A DNA stretch of 36,544 bases from Sphingomonas sp. LaA6.9 (GCF_022601895.1 NZ_JAKVIO010000040.1:1-36544); one strand, 5' to 3'. Counted from the stretch's first letter, positions 1-8,245 are shown. Numbers and translations are program-made. The notes: generated by a model not told the origin, from the letters alone.

Positions 1-73
1 CGGACGCCTCCCTCAAGTGGTGTTCAACACCTCCACTTTGGCACATCGATGCCGTCGGGGGGCGTCCACCCCA
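1..73 (-). mobile_element. IS110-family element, non-coding left end (first copy)
   Basis: This stretch is nearly identical to 27015-27087, where the same sequence leads directly into the start of an IS110-type transposase on the minus strand. The similarity stops at 73/27087, which I take as the outer end of the element. The transposase gene would lie to the left of position 1, outside the window. GGACGCC (2-8) pairs with GGCGTCC (61-67), and an inner hairpin GGTGT/ACACC lies at about 19-31, so a transcript would fold into a closed stem with an inner arm. IS110 elements are known to make a bridge RNA from this kind of region. That this one does so is inference. Confidence 0.6.
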
Positions 74-214
74 TCACGACAAGGCTGACATCCTGGCGCC
101 GCTGGGCATCTCCCAAAACCGGTCATCGTTCTCAATCTGAACGTAGGGCAGGAATCAGGCAGCCGAAATCGAGCTCTGGATGACGGCTTTGTCGGCGGTG
201 GCCGTCATGGCCAC

Positions 215-667
215 GTGGGGCCACGACCCATTGCGGTTATTCGCGCGGTGCTCCACCCTTGGGACGTGATTGGGAAGCCGACGATTGAGCGCCTCAAAGA
301 TTGGGCGCGGAGTGTCAAGCGCGACGTAATTGCGCTGTGGCTGGCCGCCCGCGACCCTCGCGTTCCGTGGTATGCCAAGGCCATCGCTGCGGTGGTGGCT
401 GCCTATGCGCTGTCTCCGATCGACCTAATTCCCGACTTTGTGCCGGTGCTTGGGTATTTGGACGACCTGCTGATTGTGCCGTTGGGCATCTTGCTTGCCG
501 TCAAGCTCATTCCCGAGCCAGTCATGATGGACCTTCGTGCGAAGTCGCTTGAGCAGCGCAAGCCCACCTCAAAGGGCGGGTTGGTCGCAATCGTGCTGAT
601 ATGGCTCGCCGCCATTGCTCTGGCGATTTGGTTGGTCTGGCCTATAGGGGCGAACGGCGGCGGCTGA
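215..667 (+). CDS. YkvA/DUF1232 family small membrane protein
   Basis: A 150-residue protein. The DUF1232 (YkvA) core spans about residues 50-100 and shows the family hallmark LSPIDLIPDFVPVLGYLDD. Hydrophobic segments lie around residues 56-66, 86-99 and 123-143, so it should sit in the inner membrane. The C-terminal hydrophobic tail is an addition beyond the core domain. The function of the family is not well established. The start used is GTG at 215; no clear ribosome binding site precedes it, and the frame stays open upstream, so the true start is uncertain. The gene stands alone between the IS110 left end and a dispersed repeat. The family call is secure; the role is unknown. Confidence 0.8.
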   Translation: MGPRPIAVIRAVLHPWDVIGKPTIERLKDWARSVKRDVIALWLAARDPRVPWYAKAIAAVVAAYALSPIDLIPDFVPVLGYLDDLLIVPLGILLAVKLIPEPVMMDLRAKSLEQRKPTSKGGLVAIVLIWLAAIALAIWLVWPIGANGGG

Positions 668-721
668 TGTTCGCTTTCCCTCAAAAAGTCGTCGTGCGGA
701 AGCTCGATGAACGTGTGCCGG

Positions 722-832
722 CTTTGGTGGGGACGAAATGGCCCGCTGAACTTCCGATTTGTGGGCGGCAGCTGTCGCGTTTGAACCTGACCTACCAGGA
801 CGTCAACGCGCCCCAGTCCCGGTCGTTCAGTG
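722..832 (+). repeat. Dispersed intergenic repeat, copy a
   Basis: Contains the later part of the shared repeat: the block TTGTGGGCGGCAGCTG, then TTTGAACCTGACCTACCAGG, then AACGCGCCCCAGTC and GGTCGTTCAG. The same order of blocks is seen at 13061-13165 and 27097-27210. It fills most of the gap 668-981, which has no other gene I can support. Confidence 0.6.
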
Positions 833-981
833 CTTCTGTGGCGAAGCGCGAAAGCAGTCGGTCTTTCAGCTGGCCGCCGAGCGGCCGCTTACGACAACCC
901 ATTGCGAACATTCCAGCTGAGCCACGATGCCCACATGCTGGGCAGGTCGCACCTTGCCTCGCGCGCGGCATGCCCGATCGA

Positions 982-1725
982 CTACAAGATGCTGCGCCAC
1001 AGCGCTAGCAGCGCCCCATTGAGCGGCCCTCCGGTGAACTGAATCTCGTGGCCGGCACCTTCAATCGCCATTCGAGATGCACCAATCCGTTCAGCAAGCG
1101 CATCGCACATGGCATCGTATCCTGCGCTATGCCCGCCGGATACCACGAGTTTCGGAAAGACGGCCGATTCCAGCTCGGCAAGCGGTAGTTCAGACTCCCA
1201 GATCGGCCGCCCTTGACGGAAGACAGGCACGAGCGGCACTGCAGCCGCGATCAGTTCGGGGGACAGAACCTCCGGATCACTCCCAACGAGTTGCAGGAAA
1301 TGGATGACCCAGTCCTCGTCCGGAAGATCCTGATCCCAGAGGCGGCGGACTTCTGCCACCAATGTTCTCGCGGCTTGATCATGCTGGCCCAGCGCGAATG
1401 TAGCTGGCTCCAACAGCGTCAGAGACAGGGTCGCATCGGGACGGCGGGCGGCGGCGAAAAGGGCGCCGAGCCCGCCGTAGGAATGCCCCACCAGGTGGGC
1501 ACCATCGCCCATGAGGCCGGCAATGTCGGTGGCATCAACCAGAAAATCTTCCCCTCGCGCCGGCGGGCTTCGCCCATAGCCACGCCGATCAGGCACCAGC
1601 AGCCGAAAGCCTTCGTCGGCGAGCGGTCGCTGAGCCTCCCACTCGTCGGCGCCCGTCGCCAGGGAGCCGTGCACTAATATCACGGGCACGCCCGACCCCC
1701 AGGAGTCTACGAACAGGTCGCTCAC
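982..1725 (-). CDS. Alpha/beta hydrolase
   Basis: A 247-residue alpha/beta-hydrolase-fold enzyme. VILVHGS near the N-terminus supplies the oxyanion-hole region, GHSYGG carries the nucleophile Ser at about residue 82, and GAGHEIQF carries the catalytic His at about residue 226. The PDRRGYGRS segment is typical of the esterase/epoxide-hydrolase-like group. The substrate cannot be read from sequence. I chose GTG at 1725 because GGAGG precedes it by 7 bases; an in-frame ATG at 1773 would add 16 residues but has no visible ribosome site. No signal peptide is seen, so it is probably cytoplasmic. It has no operon partner. Confidence 0.87.
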   Translation of the reverse strand: MSDLFVDSWGSGVPVILVHGSLATGADEWEAQRPLADEGFRLLVPDRRGYGRSPPARGEDFLVDATDIAGLMGDGAHLVGHSYGGLGALFAAARRPDATLSLTLLEPATFALGQHDQAARTLVAEVRRLWDQDLPDEDWVIHFLQLVGSDPEVLSPELIAAAVPLVPVFRQGRPIWESELPLAELESAVFPKLVVSGGHSAGYDAMCDALAERIGASRMAIEGAGHEIQFTGGPLNGALLALWRSIL

Positions 1726-1922
1726 GTTGTGGCCTCCGACGGCGAGCCGGGGGCAAAACTCGGCTCGCTTCATAGCACGCGTTCAAGATGGAACAGCTCA
1801 CTGTTCTCCGCAATGGGTTGAAGGTGGACGATCAACGGTCACCAAGCCCACCTCCGCTATTCGCAATTTCGGCACGGAAACGGACCGTCTACTTTCGGCC
1901 ATTCCATGCCATCGGCGTACAC

Positions 1923-1986
1923 CTGAACGAAGGGCGGCTTTCGAGCTACGCAAATCGACGCACGAACGTCTGACATGTCGGCGAAG
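1923..1986 (+). repeat. Dispersed intergenic repeat, copy b
   Basis: CTGAACGAAGGGCGGCTTTC at the left and CGAACGTCTGACATGTCGGC at the right are the two conserved blocks of the repeat family. It lies directly beside the Fic remnant that ends at 1996. The rest of 1726-1922 shows nothing I can support. Confidence 0.65.
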
Positions 1987-1995
1987 AGTGACGGA

Positions 1996-2214
1996 TCAAT
2001 CGCGCTCACGTTCCATGAAGAGTGCTACCAAGGGCTGGTTGATATAATAATTGTTTCGTCCTGCGCGGTGCTTCTGGAGCAGCCGCCTTTCTGCCAGTTC
2101 GTCGAGGTACATGGTCGCGGTCGGACGCGACACATTAAGCTCTTGTTGCACCGGACGTGTAAAGACTTTCCGATTTTCTTTCCATGTTTTTCGGATGTGT
2201 AAAAGGCTCTGTCG
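1996..2214 (-). pseudogene. Fic family protein, C-terminal winged-helix fragment
   Basis: The minus strand is open for 73 codons and encodes a segment with VSRPTATMYLDELAERRLLQ and RNNYYINQPLVALF. This matches the winged-helix tail of Fic/DOC-family proteins (usual pattern VSRPTA..YLDEL...GLL......NYYIN). The catalytic Fic domain is missing: a stop (TAA at 2215-2217) lies just upstream and no start or Fic motif is found, so this is a decayed remnant. It lies between a dispersed repeat and the end of an IS110 element, and either could have caused the loss. Confidence 0.6.
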
Positions 2215-2255
2215 TTAGACGTCGAGGCCGTTTTCCTCGCGCCTGAACGTAGGTT

Positions 2256-2351
2256 CGCTTCTGTAATGGGCCATGGTGTCAAGTCACCCGGTTAGTCCTG
2301 CCGCTTCTGTAATGGGCCATGGTGTCAAGTCACCCGGTTAGTCCTGCCGCT
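2256..2351. repeat. Tandem 46-bp direct duplication at the end of an IS110 element
   Basis: Positions 2256-2305 recur exactly at 2302-2351, giving a perfect period of 46 bases over two copies. Each copy contains GTAATGGGCC (2263-2272 and 2309-2318). The same ten bases occur inverted at 3675-3684, on the other side of the transposase, so the duplicated unit probably includes one end of the element. Confidence 0.75.
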
Positions 2352-3684
2352 GGTTACTTGCTTCTGTCCGTGGTCAGTTTGAGCTGCCACATCATACCGT
2401 CAGAGGAAGTGGCGAGCCCATCTTTGCAACGTCGTCTTGGGTAGCGACTGCGGACCTAGCGGCTTCACCATCTTCACCGTCCCAGCGGTGGGACTACGGG
2501 CCGGCTGGCAGCTGACCCGATCTCTCAAGCTCTCCTCATGCCATAACCGTCGCCTCGCTGGTCCAGCGGAAGTCGGAGCCATCTACCCACATGCGGTGGA
2601 GGATAACGCCCAGCTTGCGTGCCAGTGCGACCCGCGCCTTCTTCGCCCCACGCCGCTTGGCCACCGCCAACGCCCAGCTCTTGAGAGCCGACATGCGTAC
2701 GGTACGAGTGAGCATCACGTTCGCCGCCTCGTAAAGCGCGGTTCGCACCATCCGGTCACCGACCTTGCTGATCGAGCCGGTGACATCGAGCTCGCCGGAC
2801 TGATACTTCCTCGGCGTCAGGCCAAAGTGAGGCCCGACATCGCGTGACCGCAGGAAGCGCGCGGGATTGTCGACCCCGCTCCTGAAGGTGATGGCGACGA
2901 TGGCGCCAACACCCGGCACGCTCATCAGCTGTTGGCACACCGGGTCTGCGCGCACGAGGCCCAGCAGCGATCGGTGAAGGCGCGCAAATTCGGTCTGCAG
3001 CGCTCCTCGGGCCGCAAGCATCGAGCGGGCAACCGTCTCGAGCATCGCCTGGCCTGCCACGAGCTCCAGGATGCGCGCTTCGAAGCGGCCGCGGCTGATC
3101 GTCCCGACCTTCAAGCCAAAGCCGCGCAGCACACCACGAATCCCGCTCTCGATGTCGAGCAGCTTACCCTGGATTAGCTTGCGGGCAGTCAACAGCGAAC
3201 GCACCTCCTGCGCGCTGACCGATTTGGCGTGCACGGGACGGTACCAGCCCAGCCGCAGCAGCTGGGCAATCCCGCGCGCATCGCGCCGGTCCGTCTTCAC
3301 CGTCATCGCTGACAAGGCTGCCTTGACGTGCCGGGTCTCCAGCAACACCGCTTCAAAGCCGGCAGTCACCAGCCCTGCATGAAGCCACTGCGACAGGGGC
3401 CCGGCCTCAAGTCCGACCCGCGCAATCTCGAGATCCTGGCGACATAGGAAGTAGATCAGCGCCTCAGGTTCGCTCGCGACCTTTGCTTCGCACACCACCT
3501 GACCTTGCGCATCGACCACGCACACACTGGTCTGTTCCAGCGAGACGTCCAATCCGGCATAATGCTCCACGGCTGTCCTCCATCAGGCTAGCGGGGCTCG
3601 AGGCACCACACCTGAAACCCCGTCACTCCATCATGACCGGGGGACGGCCACCCCTCCAGTCCAGCTGGAGGTGCGGCCCATTAC
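2263..3684 (-). mobile_element. IS110-family insertion sequence (probably IS1111-like ends)
   Basis: Provisional bounds are set by the inverted pair GTAATGGGCC at 2263-2272 (repeated at 2309-2318) and 3675-3684. They enclose one transposase gene with non-coding flanks of about 90-270 bases. A 6-bp perfect stem-loop lies at 2479-2494 and a 7-bp one (CCTCCAG/CTGGAGG) at 3653-3671, so either flank could encode a structured RNA. Members of the IS1111 subgroup carry subterminal inverted repeats, which would fit. True ends were not confirmed by an empty site. Confidence 0.55.
2536..3570 (-). CDS. IS110-family transposase (DEDD type)
   Basis: A full-length 344-residue IS110 transposase. The N-terminal RuvC-like domain shows the DEDD set at D8 (GLDVS), E55 (GLEAGP), D94 and D97 (KTDRRDARG). 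The C-terminal Tnp_20 domain begins around SVPGVGAIVAITF and includes GSISKVGD near residues 265-272, where the catalytic Ser of this family is expected. The start is ATG at 3570. No frameshift or stop is present, so the element may be active. It is not closely similar to the other IS110-type element at 26917-27015, whose N-terminus reads differently, so two IS110 lineages are present. Confidence 0.93.
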   Translation of the reverse strand: MEHYAGLDVSLEQTSVCVVDAQGQVVCEAKVASEPEALIYFLCRQDLEIARVGLEAGPLSQWLHAGLVTAGFEAVLLETRHVKAALSAMTVKTDRRDARGIAQLLRLGWYRPVHAKSVSAQEVRSLLTARKLIQGKLLDIESGIRGVLRGFGLKVGTISRGRFEARILELVAGQAMLETVARSMLAARGALQTEFARLHRSLLGLVRADPVCQQLMSVPGVGAIVAITFRSGVDNPARFLRSRDVGPHFGLTPRKYQSGELDVTGSISKVGDRMVRTALYEAANVMLTRTVRMSALKSWALAVAKRRGAKKARVALARKLGVILHRMWVDGSDFRWTSEATVMA

Positions 3685-4027
3685 CGTATCTTTGCAGGAG
3701 GAGCATCAGCTCGCTTAATGTCCGATAAGTCGGCGCATGCTGCCGATGATGTGACAAACTCGGGGGAGTAGGTCGACGTAACCGCCACAGGCTCACAGCA
3801 TCTTTCTCAGGAAAGTCGTCATCGTCCTCCACCAAGCTGACCCGTGGTCCGTCCGCACCGCACTTTCGGCAATGCACTTCCGAAGTGTTGTGAGTCACAT
3901 CAGCAATCTCGCTGCAGAAGGGACAAGCATTCAAGTCGCGGCTCTTGGTGCGTATTTCCCATGCGCGATAGGTCCGCCAGGCCGCTTGAACGGCTGCAAA
4001 GTCGGCGGAACTAAGCGAACGCGCCAA
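3623..4027 (-). CDS. Lar-like zinc-ribbon protein, tail possibly altered by the IS
   Basis: A 134-residue protein with a CPFC...CRKC zinc ribbon (Cys 35, 38, 53 and 56), followed by GADGPRV and an LWRLR segment. This resembles the Lar (restriction alleviation) protein pattern of CPFCG, then CxxCGA.GP, then A...WNRR. Typical Lar proteins are short and cytoplasmic, and here the match covers only about residues 33-85. The last 40 or so residues run into the IS110 end and its stem-loop, so the C-terminus may be foreign. The start is TTG at 4027, overlapping the gene in front by 17 bases, which would suit translational coupling. Function is uncertain. Confidence 0.5.
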   Translation of the reverse strand: MARSLSSADFAAVQAAWRTYRAWEIRTKSRDLNACPFCSEIADVTHNTSEVHCRKCGADGPRVSLVEDDDDFPEKDAVSLWRLRRPTPPSLSHHRQHAPTYRTLSELMLLLQRYGNGPHLQLDWRGGRPPVMME

Positions 4028-4244
4028 TCAGGAGCAGCAGCCCGCCAATGGCCATGAGCCCAAGGCCGGGAAGGTCCGCCTTGATGCTCAATCGTGAACC
4101 GCGCCCGCGGGGCTCGAGGGTGTCGGGCCGCCCCGACAGCTTTCGAGGCCGCGCTTCGCTGAGGCGGCCACGTGTCGCCGTCCGGGTCGCGGTAAGCACC
4201 ATGCCACCGATGACCAGCAACATACCGATCCAGATTAGAGTCAT
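4011..4244 (-). CDS. Small two-helix membrane protein, unknown function
   Basis: Encodes 77 residues with two hydrophobic segments, at about residues 3-20 (starting MTLIWIGMLLVIGG) and 58-76 (GLGLMAIGGLLLLIGAF). They are joined by a basic linker rich in Arg and Pro. It should be an inner-membrane hairpin protein. No family is recognised. It overlaps the start of the downstream zinc-ribbon gene. The start is ATG at 4244; the ribosome site in front is weak. Confidence 0.5.
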   Translation of the reverse strand: MTLIWIGMLLVIGGMVLTATRTATRGRLSEARPRKLSGRPDTLEPRGRGSRLSIKADLPGLGLMAIGGLLLLIGAFA

Positions 4245-4474
4245 GGGAGGTCAACCCCGCGCGATCGCCGTTGTTCCGCAAGCTGTCGCTTCAGATGAAC
4301 AGCACGTTGAAGCTGAATATGCAGTTGATGAAGCCTCCGATTGTTCAGCAGGCCTTTTCCGAAACAGGGCCGCGCCGCCACATGCAATCTCGCCTGGCTG
4401 GAGTGGGATGTCGATTTCCCGGGTGCCACGCGCGTCGATCGCGCGTTGATGTTTCGCAAAACGGGAGAATGACC

Positions 4475-4912
4475 ATGGCGCGACCGGTTCCCCTTAATCC
4501 TTGGACAATGTGGTTCAACTTGTTTCAGACGACATCGAACTTCTGGGAAACGGCGTCCGGCACGCAGGCCGTCCTGGCCGCGCGGGTGCCGGTTCTCCTG
4601 ACTGCATTATATTCGCCGGGAACCGCTGACCACCGCGAACTTGCGCTGATGGTGACAGAAAAGGTCGAGGCGTTTGGCAAATCGGCACGCCGAAGCACCC
4701 AGAACGAGCTTGCGCTGAAAAAGGCGTGGAATGCGACCACCGGTGACTTGAGACGCATGGCCGGAGGTGGAGTTTTTGGGCCGATGGACTGGTGGCGGAT
4801 TACAGAGCGCAACATGGCAATCGCTTCGGCGCTGATGACGTTACCCGGTGAGATGCTTGCACCCGTTCACAAGGGTGTGACGGCGAATGCTCGTCGCTTG
4901 CGCGCTCGTTGA
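4475..4912 (+). CDS. Phasin-like hypothetical protein
   Basis: A 145-residue protein starting MARPVPLNPWTMWFNLF. I chose ATG at 4475 because GGGAG at 4463-4467 sits at proper distance; the open frame upstream to 4271 looks non-coding. The protein is mainly helical, with no signal peptide or membrane segment. A tryptophan-rich beginning, a long amphipathic middle and its size recall small phasin-like proteins that coat polyhydroxyalkanoate granules, but no motif proves this. It is followed after 51 bases by a transglutaminase-like gene on the same strand, so the two may be co-transcribed. Confidence 0.6.
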   Translation: MARPVPLNPWTMWFNLFQTTSNFWETASGTQAVLAARVPVLLTALYSPGTADHRELALMVTEKVEAFGKSARRSTQNELALKKAWNATTGDLRRMAGGGVFGPMDWWRITERNMAIASALMTLPGEMLAPVHKGVTANARRLRAR

Positions 4913-4963
4913 TTGTCCAGCATCGCTGCAAGCGTGCGTTAGCGATCGCGGTAGCCGGGAGTC

Positions 4964-5761
4964 ATGCGCATGACCCGAATTCGGATCGAAGTCACCCTGG
5001 AGTATCATTTCACGGAGCCCACCGAGCTGTTGCTGGCCCTCGAAGCAGCGACGACACCGGACCAGCATGTTGTGGAAGACAGGCTCTTTTTCGTTCCGGA
5101 AGCTGAAGTGACCAAAATCAGCGGTGGCAGCAATGTAGGGACGCGCTGCTGGACCATTGCCGATGGTGCCTGGCGATCGGACTATGGTGCGGTCGTTGAT
5201 GTCGATCGCCACGCCGTGGACCTCGCCACACTGGAGTCTTCGGCCCTTGCAACGATTCCCGCCGATGTGATCCCGTTTCTCTGGCCCAGTCGCTATTGCG
5301 AGGCGGATCGCTTCTGGAGTTTTGTCGACGCCGAGTTCGCCCGTCTTTCAGGTGGCGCTCTCGTCCTCGCCATTGTCGATTGGGTCCGTTTGCATTTGCG
5401 CTACACTTGGGGTTCCTCGACGAGCACCACGACTGCGGTGGACACATTCGTCAGCCGCGAGGGCGTCTGCCGTGACTATGCGCACCTCGTTGCGGCATTG
5501 GTGCGTGCTCGGGACATACCGGCGCGGCTCACATCGGTGTACGCTTGGGGCCTCGCCCAACCTGACTTCCATGCAGTGGTAGAAGTGTGGCTGGATGGGG
5601 CCTGGCATATCGTTGATGCCACGGGTCTTGCACCCGTCGAGCAAATGGTTCGCATTGCCACTGGCCGAGATGCGACCGACATAGCTTTCATGACCGCGTT
5701 CGGCCGGACGACGCTCGTTCAACAATCGGTGTCGGTGAAAATGATCGAAAAAGCGACATGA
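4964..5761 (+). CDS. Transglutaminase-like domain protein
   Basis: A 265-residue protein of the bacterial transglutaminase-like (cysteine protease fold) family. The triad is visible: Cys169 in GVCRDYAH, His203 in DFHAVVEVW and Asp218 in HIVDATG. The N-terminal part (about 1-125) is the beta-rich domain usual in this subfamily and begins RIRIEVTLEYHF. These enzymes are usually peptidases or peptide amidases rather than cross-linkers, and the substrate is unknown. No signal peptide is seen. ATG at 4964 and ATG at 4970 are both possible; GGGAG at 4957-4961 favours 4970 slightly. Confidence 0.85.
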   Translation: MRMTRIRIEVTLEYHFTEPTELLLALEAATTPDQHVVEDRLFFVPEAEVTKISGGSNVGTRCWTIADGAWRSDYGAVVDVDRHAVDLATLESSALATIPADVIPFLWPSRYCEADRFWSFVDAEFARLSGGALVLAIVDWVRLHLRYTWGSSTSTTTAVDTFVSREGVCRDYAHLVAALVRARDIPARLTSVYAWGLAQPDFHAVVEVWLDGAWHIVDATGLAPVEQMVRIATGRDATDIAFMTAFGRTTLVQQSVSVKMIEKAT

Positions 5762-6345
5762 ATTCACGGCTAGCCTTCATCGCCGGGAGAAGGGCATGGG
5801 ATATCCCCGCCAGAGCCCGATTACTGGGAATGTTCCGCGGGGGCGCAATGCACGCAACCATATAAGGATTGCGGCGGGGCGGCGGTTTCCGCGCAATAAC
5901 GGCTTGGAGCTTAAGATCGGTGCATGCTTGCGTGCGCTGCTGGGTAATGGATCAACCTTTGCCAGAAGAAGCGGACCCGGCCACATAAGAGCCGCCATCG
6001 CCTGGTGGCCAGGTTCCAGAGTTGGAGCTTGAATGTACGGCAGGCTTCAGGAAACGCACTGGTCTGCCGCAACGGCAGAAATGTGGGCGGCACCAGACGC
6101 GAGGCTACCCCCACGTACCGCGCTGCGCTTCAAATCGGATCAGTCAAACACCGACGACATTACGGGGCCCGATAACGACGACTGTACGTAGCCAGTTGCG
6201 CCCTGTGCAGAGCTTTTCATCTCATGGCCAGAGTGAAATGAACGGGTCGCATTCCGCGCTTCACGCCGTGGCAATTGCCTCTGAACGAACGACTGGTTTT
6301 GGGCAGCCGAGAGCAGCCTGTTAGCTTGGGCCAAACGGCCAGTTC
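5762..6345. other. Non-coding gap with repeat traces
   Basis: No reading frame here looks like a real gene. Weak traces of the dispersed repeat are present: GGCAGAAATGTGGGCGGCA near 6072-6090 and CTGAACGAACGACTGGTTTT near 6281-6300. Nothing else is recognised. Confidence 0.45.
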
Positions 6346-6762
6346 TTACTTCGCAGAAGCCATGCAAGCGTCATAGCTACTTTGCCATGCGGTTTGCTTA
6401 TCCGCCGTCTTCCTTTCTCCGCGGCGCTCCTGCCTGTTTCTAGACCCCGCCACCACCACGCCCGCAGCTGCGCCAGACTTGGCCTGGTTCTCGCGGTGCT
6501 CATCCTGCAGAGCGTCCGGAGCATTGTCATATCGATTGCCTTGCACACCACCGACGACCGCGCCGGCCGCTGCACCCTTTGCGGCTCCAGCCACGCGGCT
6601 GCCATCGGGCCCGGGCGCCGTCGTCGCGCTCGGCGTGTAGCCGGTCGCCTGAGTAGCTGTTGTACGGCATTGAGCATCGGCTGTGGTTGACGGCTCTTGC
6701 GCGGCAGCCGGGAGGATAAACATATTCAGGATTACGATTAGACAGGGGATCCGGTACTTCAT
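6346..6762 (-). CDS. Exported glycine-zipper protein
   Basis: A 138-residue protein that begins with an apparent Sec signal peptide (MKYRIPCLIVILNMFILP, then AAAQ). A Gly/Ala repeat follows (GAAKGAAAGAVVGGVQGN) that fits a glycine-zipper membrane-inserting segment, and the tail is charged with a final Cys (YDACMASAK). Such proteins are found in the periplasm or outer membrane, and their roles are poorly known. ATG at 6762 is chosen because GGAGG lies 6 bases upstream; the earlier in-frame ATG at 6780 lacks this. It is a single gene with no partner. Confidence 0.75.
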   Translation of the reverse strand: MKYRIPCLIVILNMFILPAAAQEPSTTADAQCRTTATQATGYTPSATTAPGPDGSRVAGAAKGAAAGAVVGGVQGNRYDNAPDALQDEHRENQAKSGAAAGVVVAGSRNRQERRGERKTADKQTAWQSSYDACMASAK

Positions 6763-6949
6763 GATTGCCTCCAATGTCATGGGGCTGATGTGGCGTCCAA
6801 AAGCGCACGAGGAAACAGGCGTAGCGCGCTGCTGTTAGGGGAGGCTACGCTCGTACGAGGCCGGAAAACATCGGGTCAAACCCTGAATGTCGTAAAATAC
6901 CTGCGATGAAGATCGCCAAGGTCAATACGAATAGCGGCGGGCGTATGGA

Positions 6950-7131
6950 CTAGTTTTCACCGACCGAGTTGGGGTTTCTGCCGCACCATTCGACTGTCGC
7001 TTGGAGCTGATAGGCTAAGGCGAGCAAGAGGGCTTCGCTGCCGGGACGGGTGGCGAATTGGATACCGATCGGCAACCCGTTGTCACTGAAACCAATCGGC
7101 AGGCTGATCGAGGGGTGCCCGCACGCGAACC
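6950..7131 (-). pseudogene. Amidase C-terminal remnant
   Basis: The minus strand encodes about 60 residues with CGHPSISLPIGFSDNGLPIG, then IQFATRPGSEALLLALAYQL, ending in a TAG at 6950-6952. This is the C-terminal end of amidase-signature enzymes (GHPAISLP.G....GLPIG.Q...). A stop codon lies just upstream of the match, and the Ser-Ser-Lys catalytic region is absent. It is clearly a decayed fragment beside dispersed-repeat material at 7171-7240. Confidence 0.75.
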
Positions 7132-7170
7132 GTTAACCTTGCGGCCCAAGAAATTGCCTAAGATCGGAAC

Positions 7171-7240
7171 CTGAACGAGCAGCCGCTCTTCAGAGGAACC
7201 AATTCGTCCGTTAATGTCTGAAATGTGGGCGCGACCTGCC
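7171..7240 (+). repeat. Dispersed intergenic repeat, copy c
   Basis: Has CTGAACGAGCAGCCGCTCTTC at the left, without the usual second GAAC, then TGTCTGAAATGTGGGCGCGA. Block order and orientation match the other copies. It separates the amidase remnant from the end of a DUF1254 gene. Confidence 0.6.
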
Positions 7241-7248
7241 GATAGGCT

Positions 7249-8226
7249 TCATTCAATCGCGCGAGCCTCTGGAAAGACCCATGATCCGTCGAGAATTTCG
7301 GGCCGGGGGCGATAGAGCCGCACCATGTAGTTCCAGCCGGGTGTGATCGGCAGGCAGTTGGGGAGCGTGCCGTCGCACCCGCCGAACTGCACCGAGACCG
7401 ATCCGTCCGCGTCCTTCTTCGCGGTGATGTTGTTGAGTGAATAGGCGTTCTGCGCGTTGGGCTCGAAGTAGCCCGCGGCATTATAAACGCTGATCGACCA
7501 GAAGCCGTCGACGGGCACGTCCTTGACGTTGAGCCGGTAGAGAGTGGCGCCGTCATTCTGCGCGGGGACCCTGTTGAGATAGAGCGCCTCGCTCGGCGGA
7601 TTGGCGCCCCAGCCATTGGCCGCGCCGATTACGAAGCGGACGGGATCGACATCTTCCTTCCGCCCATACATGCGGTTGGTGTCGGGCATGGTCGTGGCGA
7701 GCACGAGCAGCGCGTCGCGCACCTTGTTCTGGCTCGCCATGTCCCAGCCGGGAATCTCGAAGCTACCGGGACTGGCCTGCTCGATCCGCATCGCGTCCTG
7801 CAGCGCATGGACCTGCCGCACATCCTCGGGATCGGACGGATCGACCAGCGTGCGCACGGCCGCAACGACATAACGCGTGCCGATCGTCCCGCGATCGAGG
7901 CGGTAGCTGCCGCCGCCGTAATGGACGCCGTGAGTATATTGATCCTCGTCGATGATCTGCAGCGACATGAAGCGGTCGCCCGCATCGGGCAGGGTGATGG
8001 TGACGGGGCTCGCGTCGAGATCGAAAACCGCGGCCGAATAGAGCGTGTCGCGGTTGAGGCGGATGACGGTCTGCTTGTCTAGCGGGGCAGGTTCGCGCGT
8101 GTGATCGAACTTGCCGAAGCCACCATTCCTGACGACGCCGGCGAAATAGAGGTCGGTTTCGGCGCGCGCGAAATTTTCGGGCGTGACGGGGACGCTGGCG
8201 CGCGCGGTTGCTGCAGGCTGGTTCAT
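7249..8226 (-). CDS. DUF1254/DUF1214 domain protein (short form)
   Basis: A 325-residue protein of the DUF1254/DUF1214 group. Recognisable stretches are the QTVIRLNRDTLYSAAVFDLD segment (about 52-71) and the C-terminal DUF1214 part with VDGFWSISVYNAAGYF and WNYMVRLYRPRPEILDGSW. The family is widespread in proteobacteria and often exported, but no catalytic role is established. This copy begins MNQPAATARASV without an evident signal peptide. It lies 19 bases downstream of a longer paralogue on the same strand and they are probably one operon. The C-terminus (ARAIE) lies next to a dispersed repeat. Confidence 0.82.
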   Translation of the reverse strand: MNQPAATARASVPVTPENFARAETDLYFAGVVRNGGFGKFDHTREPAPLDKQTVIRLNRDTLYSAAVFDLDASPVTITLPDAGDRFMSLQIIDEDQYTHGVHYGGGSYRLDRGTIGTRYVVAAVRTLVDPSDPEDVRQVHALQDAMRIEQASPGSFEIPGWDMASQNKVRDALLVLATTMPDTNRMYGRKEDVDPVRFVIGAANGWGANPPSEALYLNRVPAQNDGATLYRLNVKDVPVDGFWSISVYNAAGYFEPNAQNAYSLNNITAKKDADGSVSVQFGGCDGTLPNCLPITPGWNYMVRLYRPRPEILDGSWVFPEARAIE

Positions 8227-8245
8227 GCGACGTTACTCCTCGGGG

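Noticed and set aside
2256..2351. Possible CRISPR-like repeat
   Set aside because: Only two abutting copies of a 46-base unit with no spacer; it is a tandem duplication.
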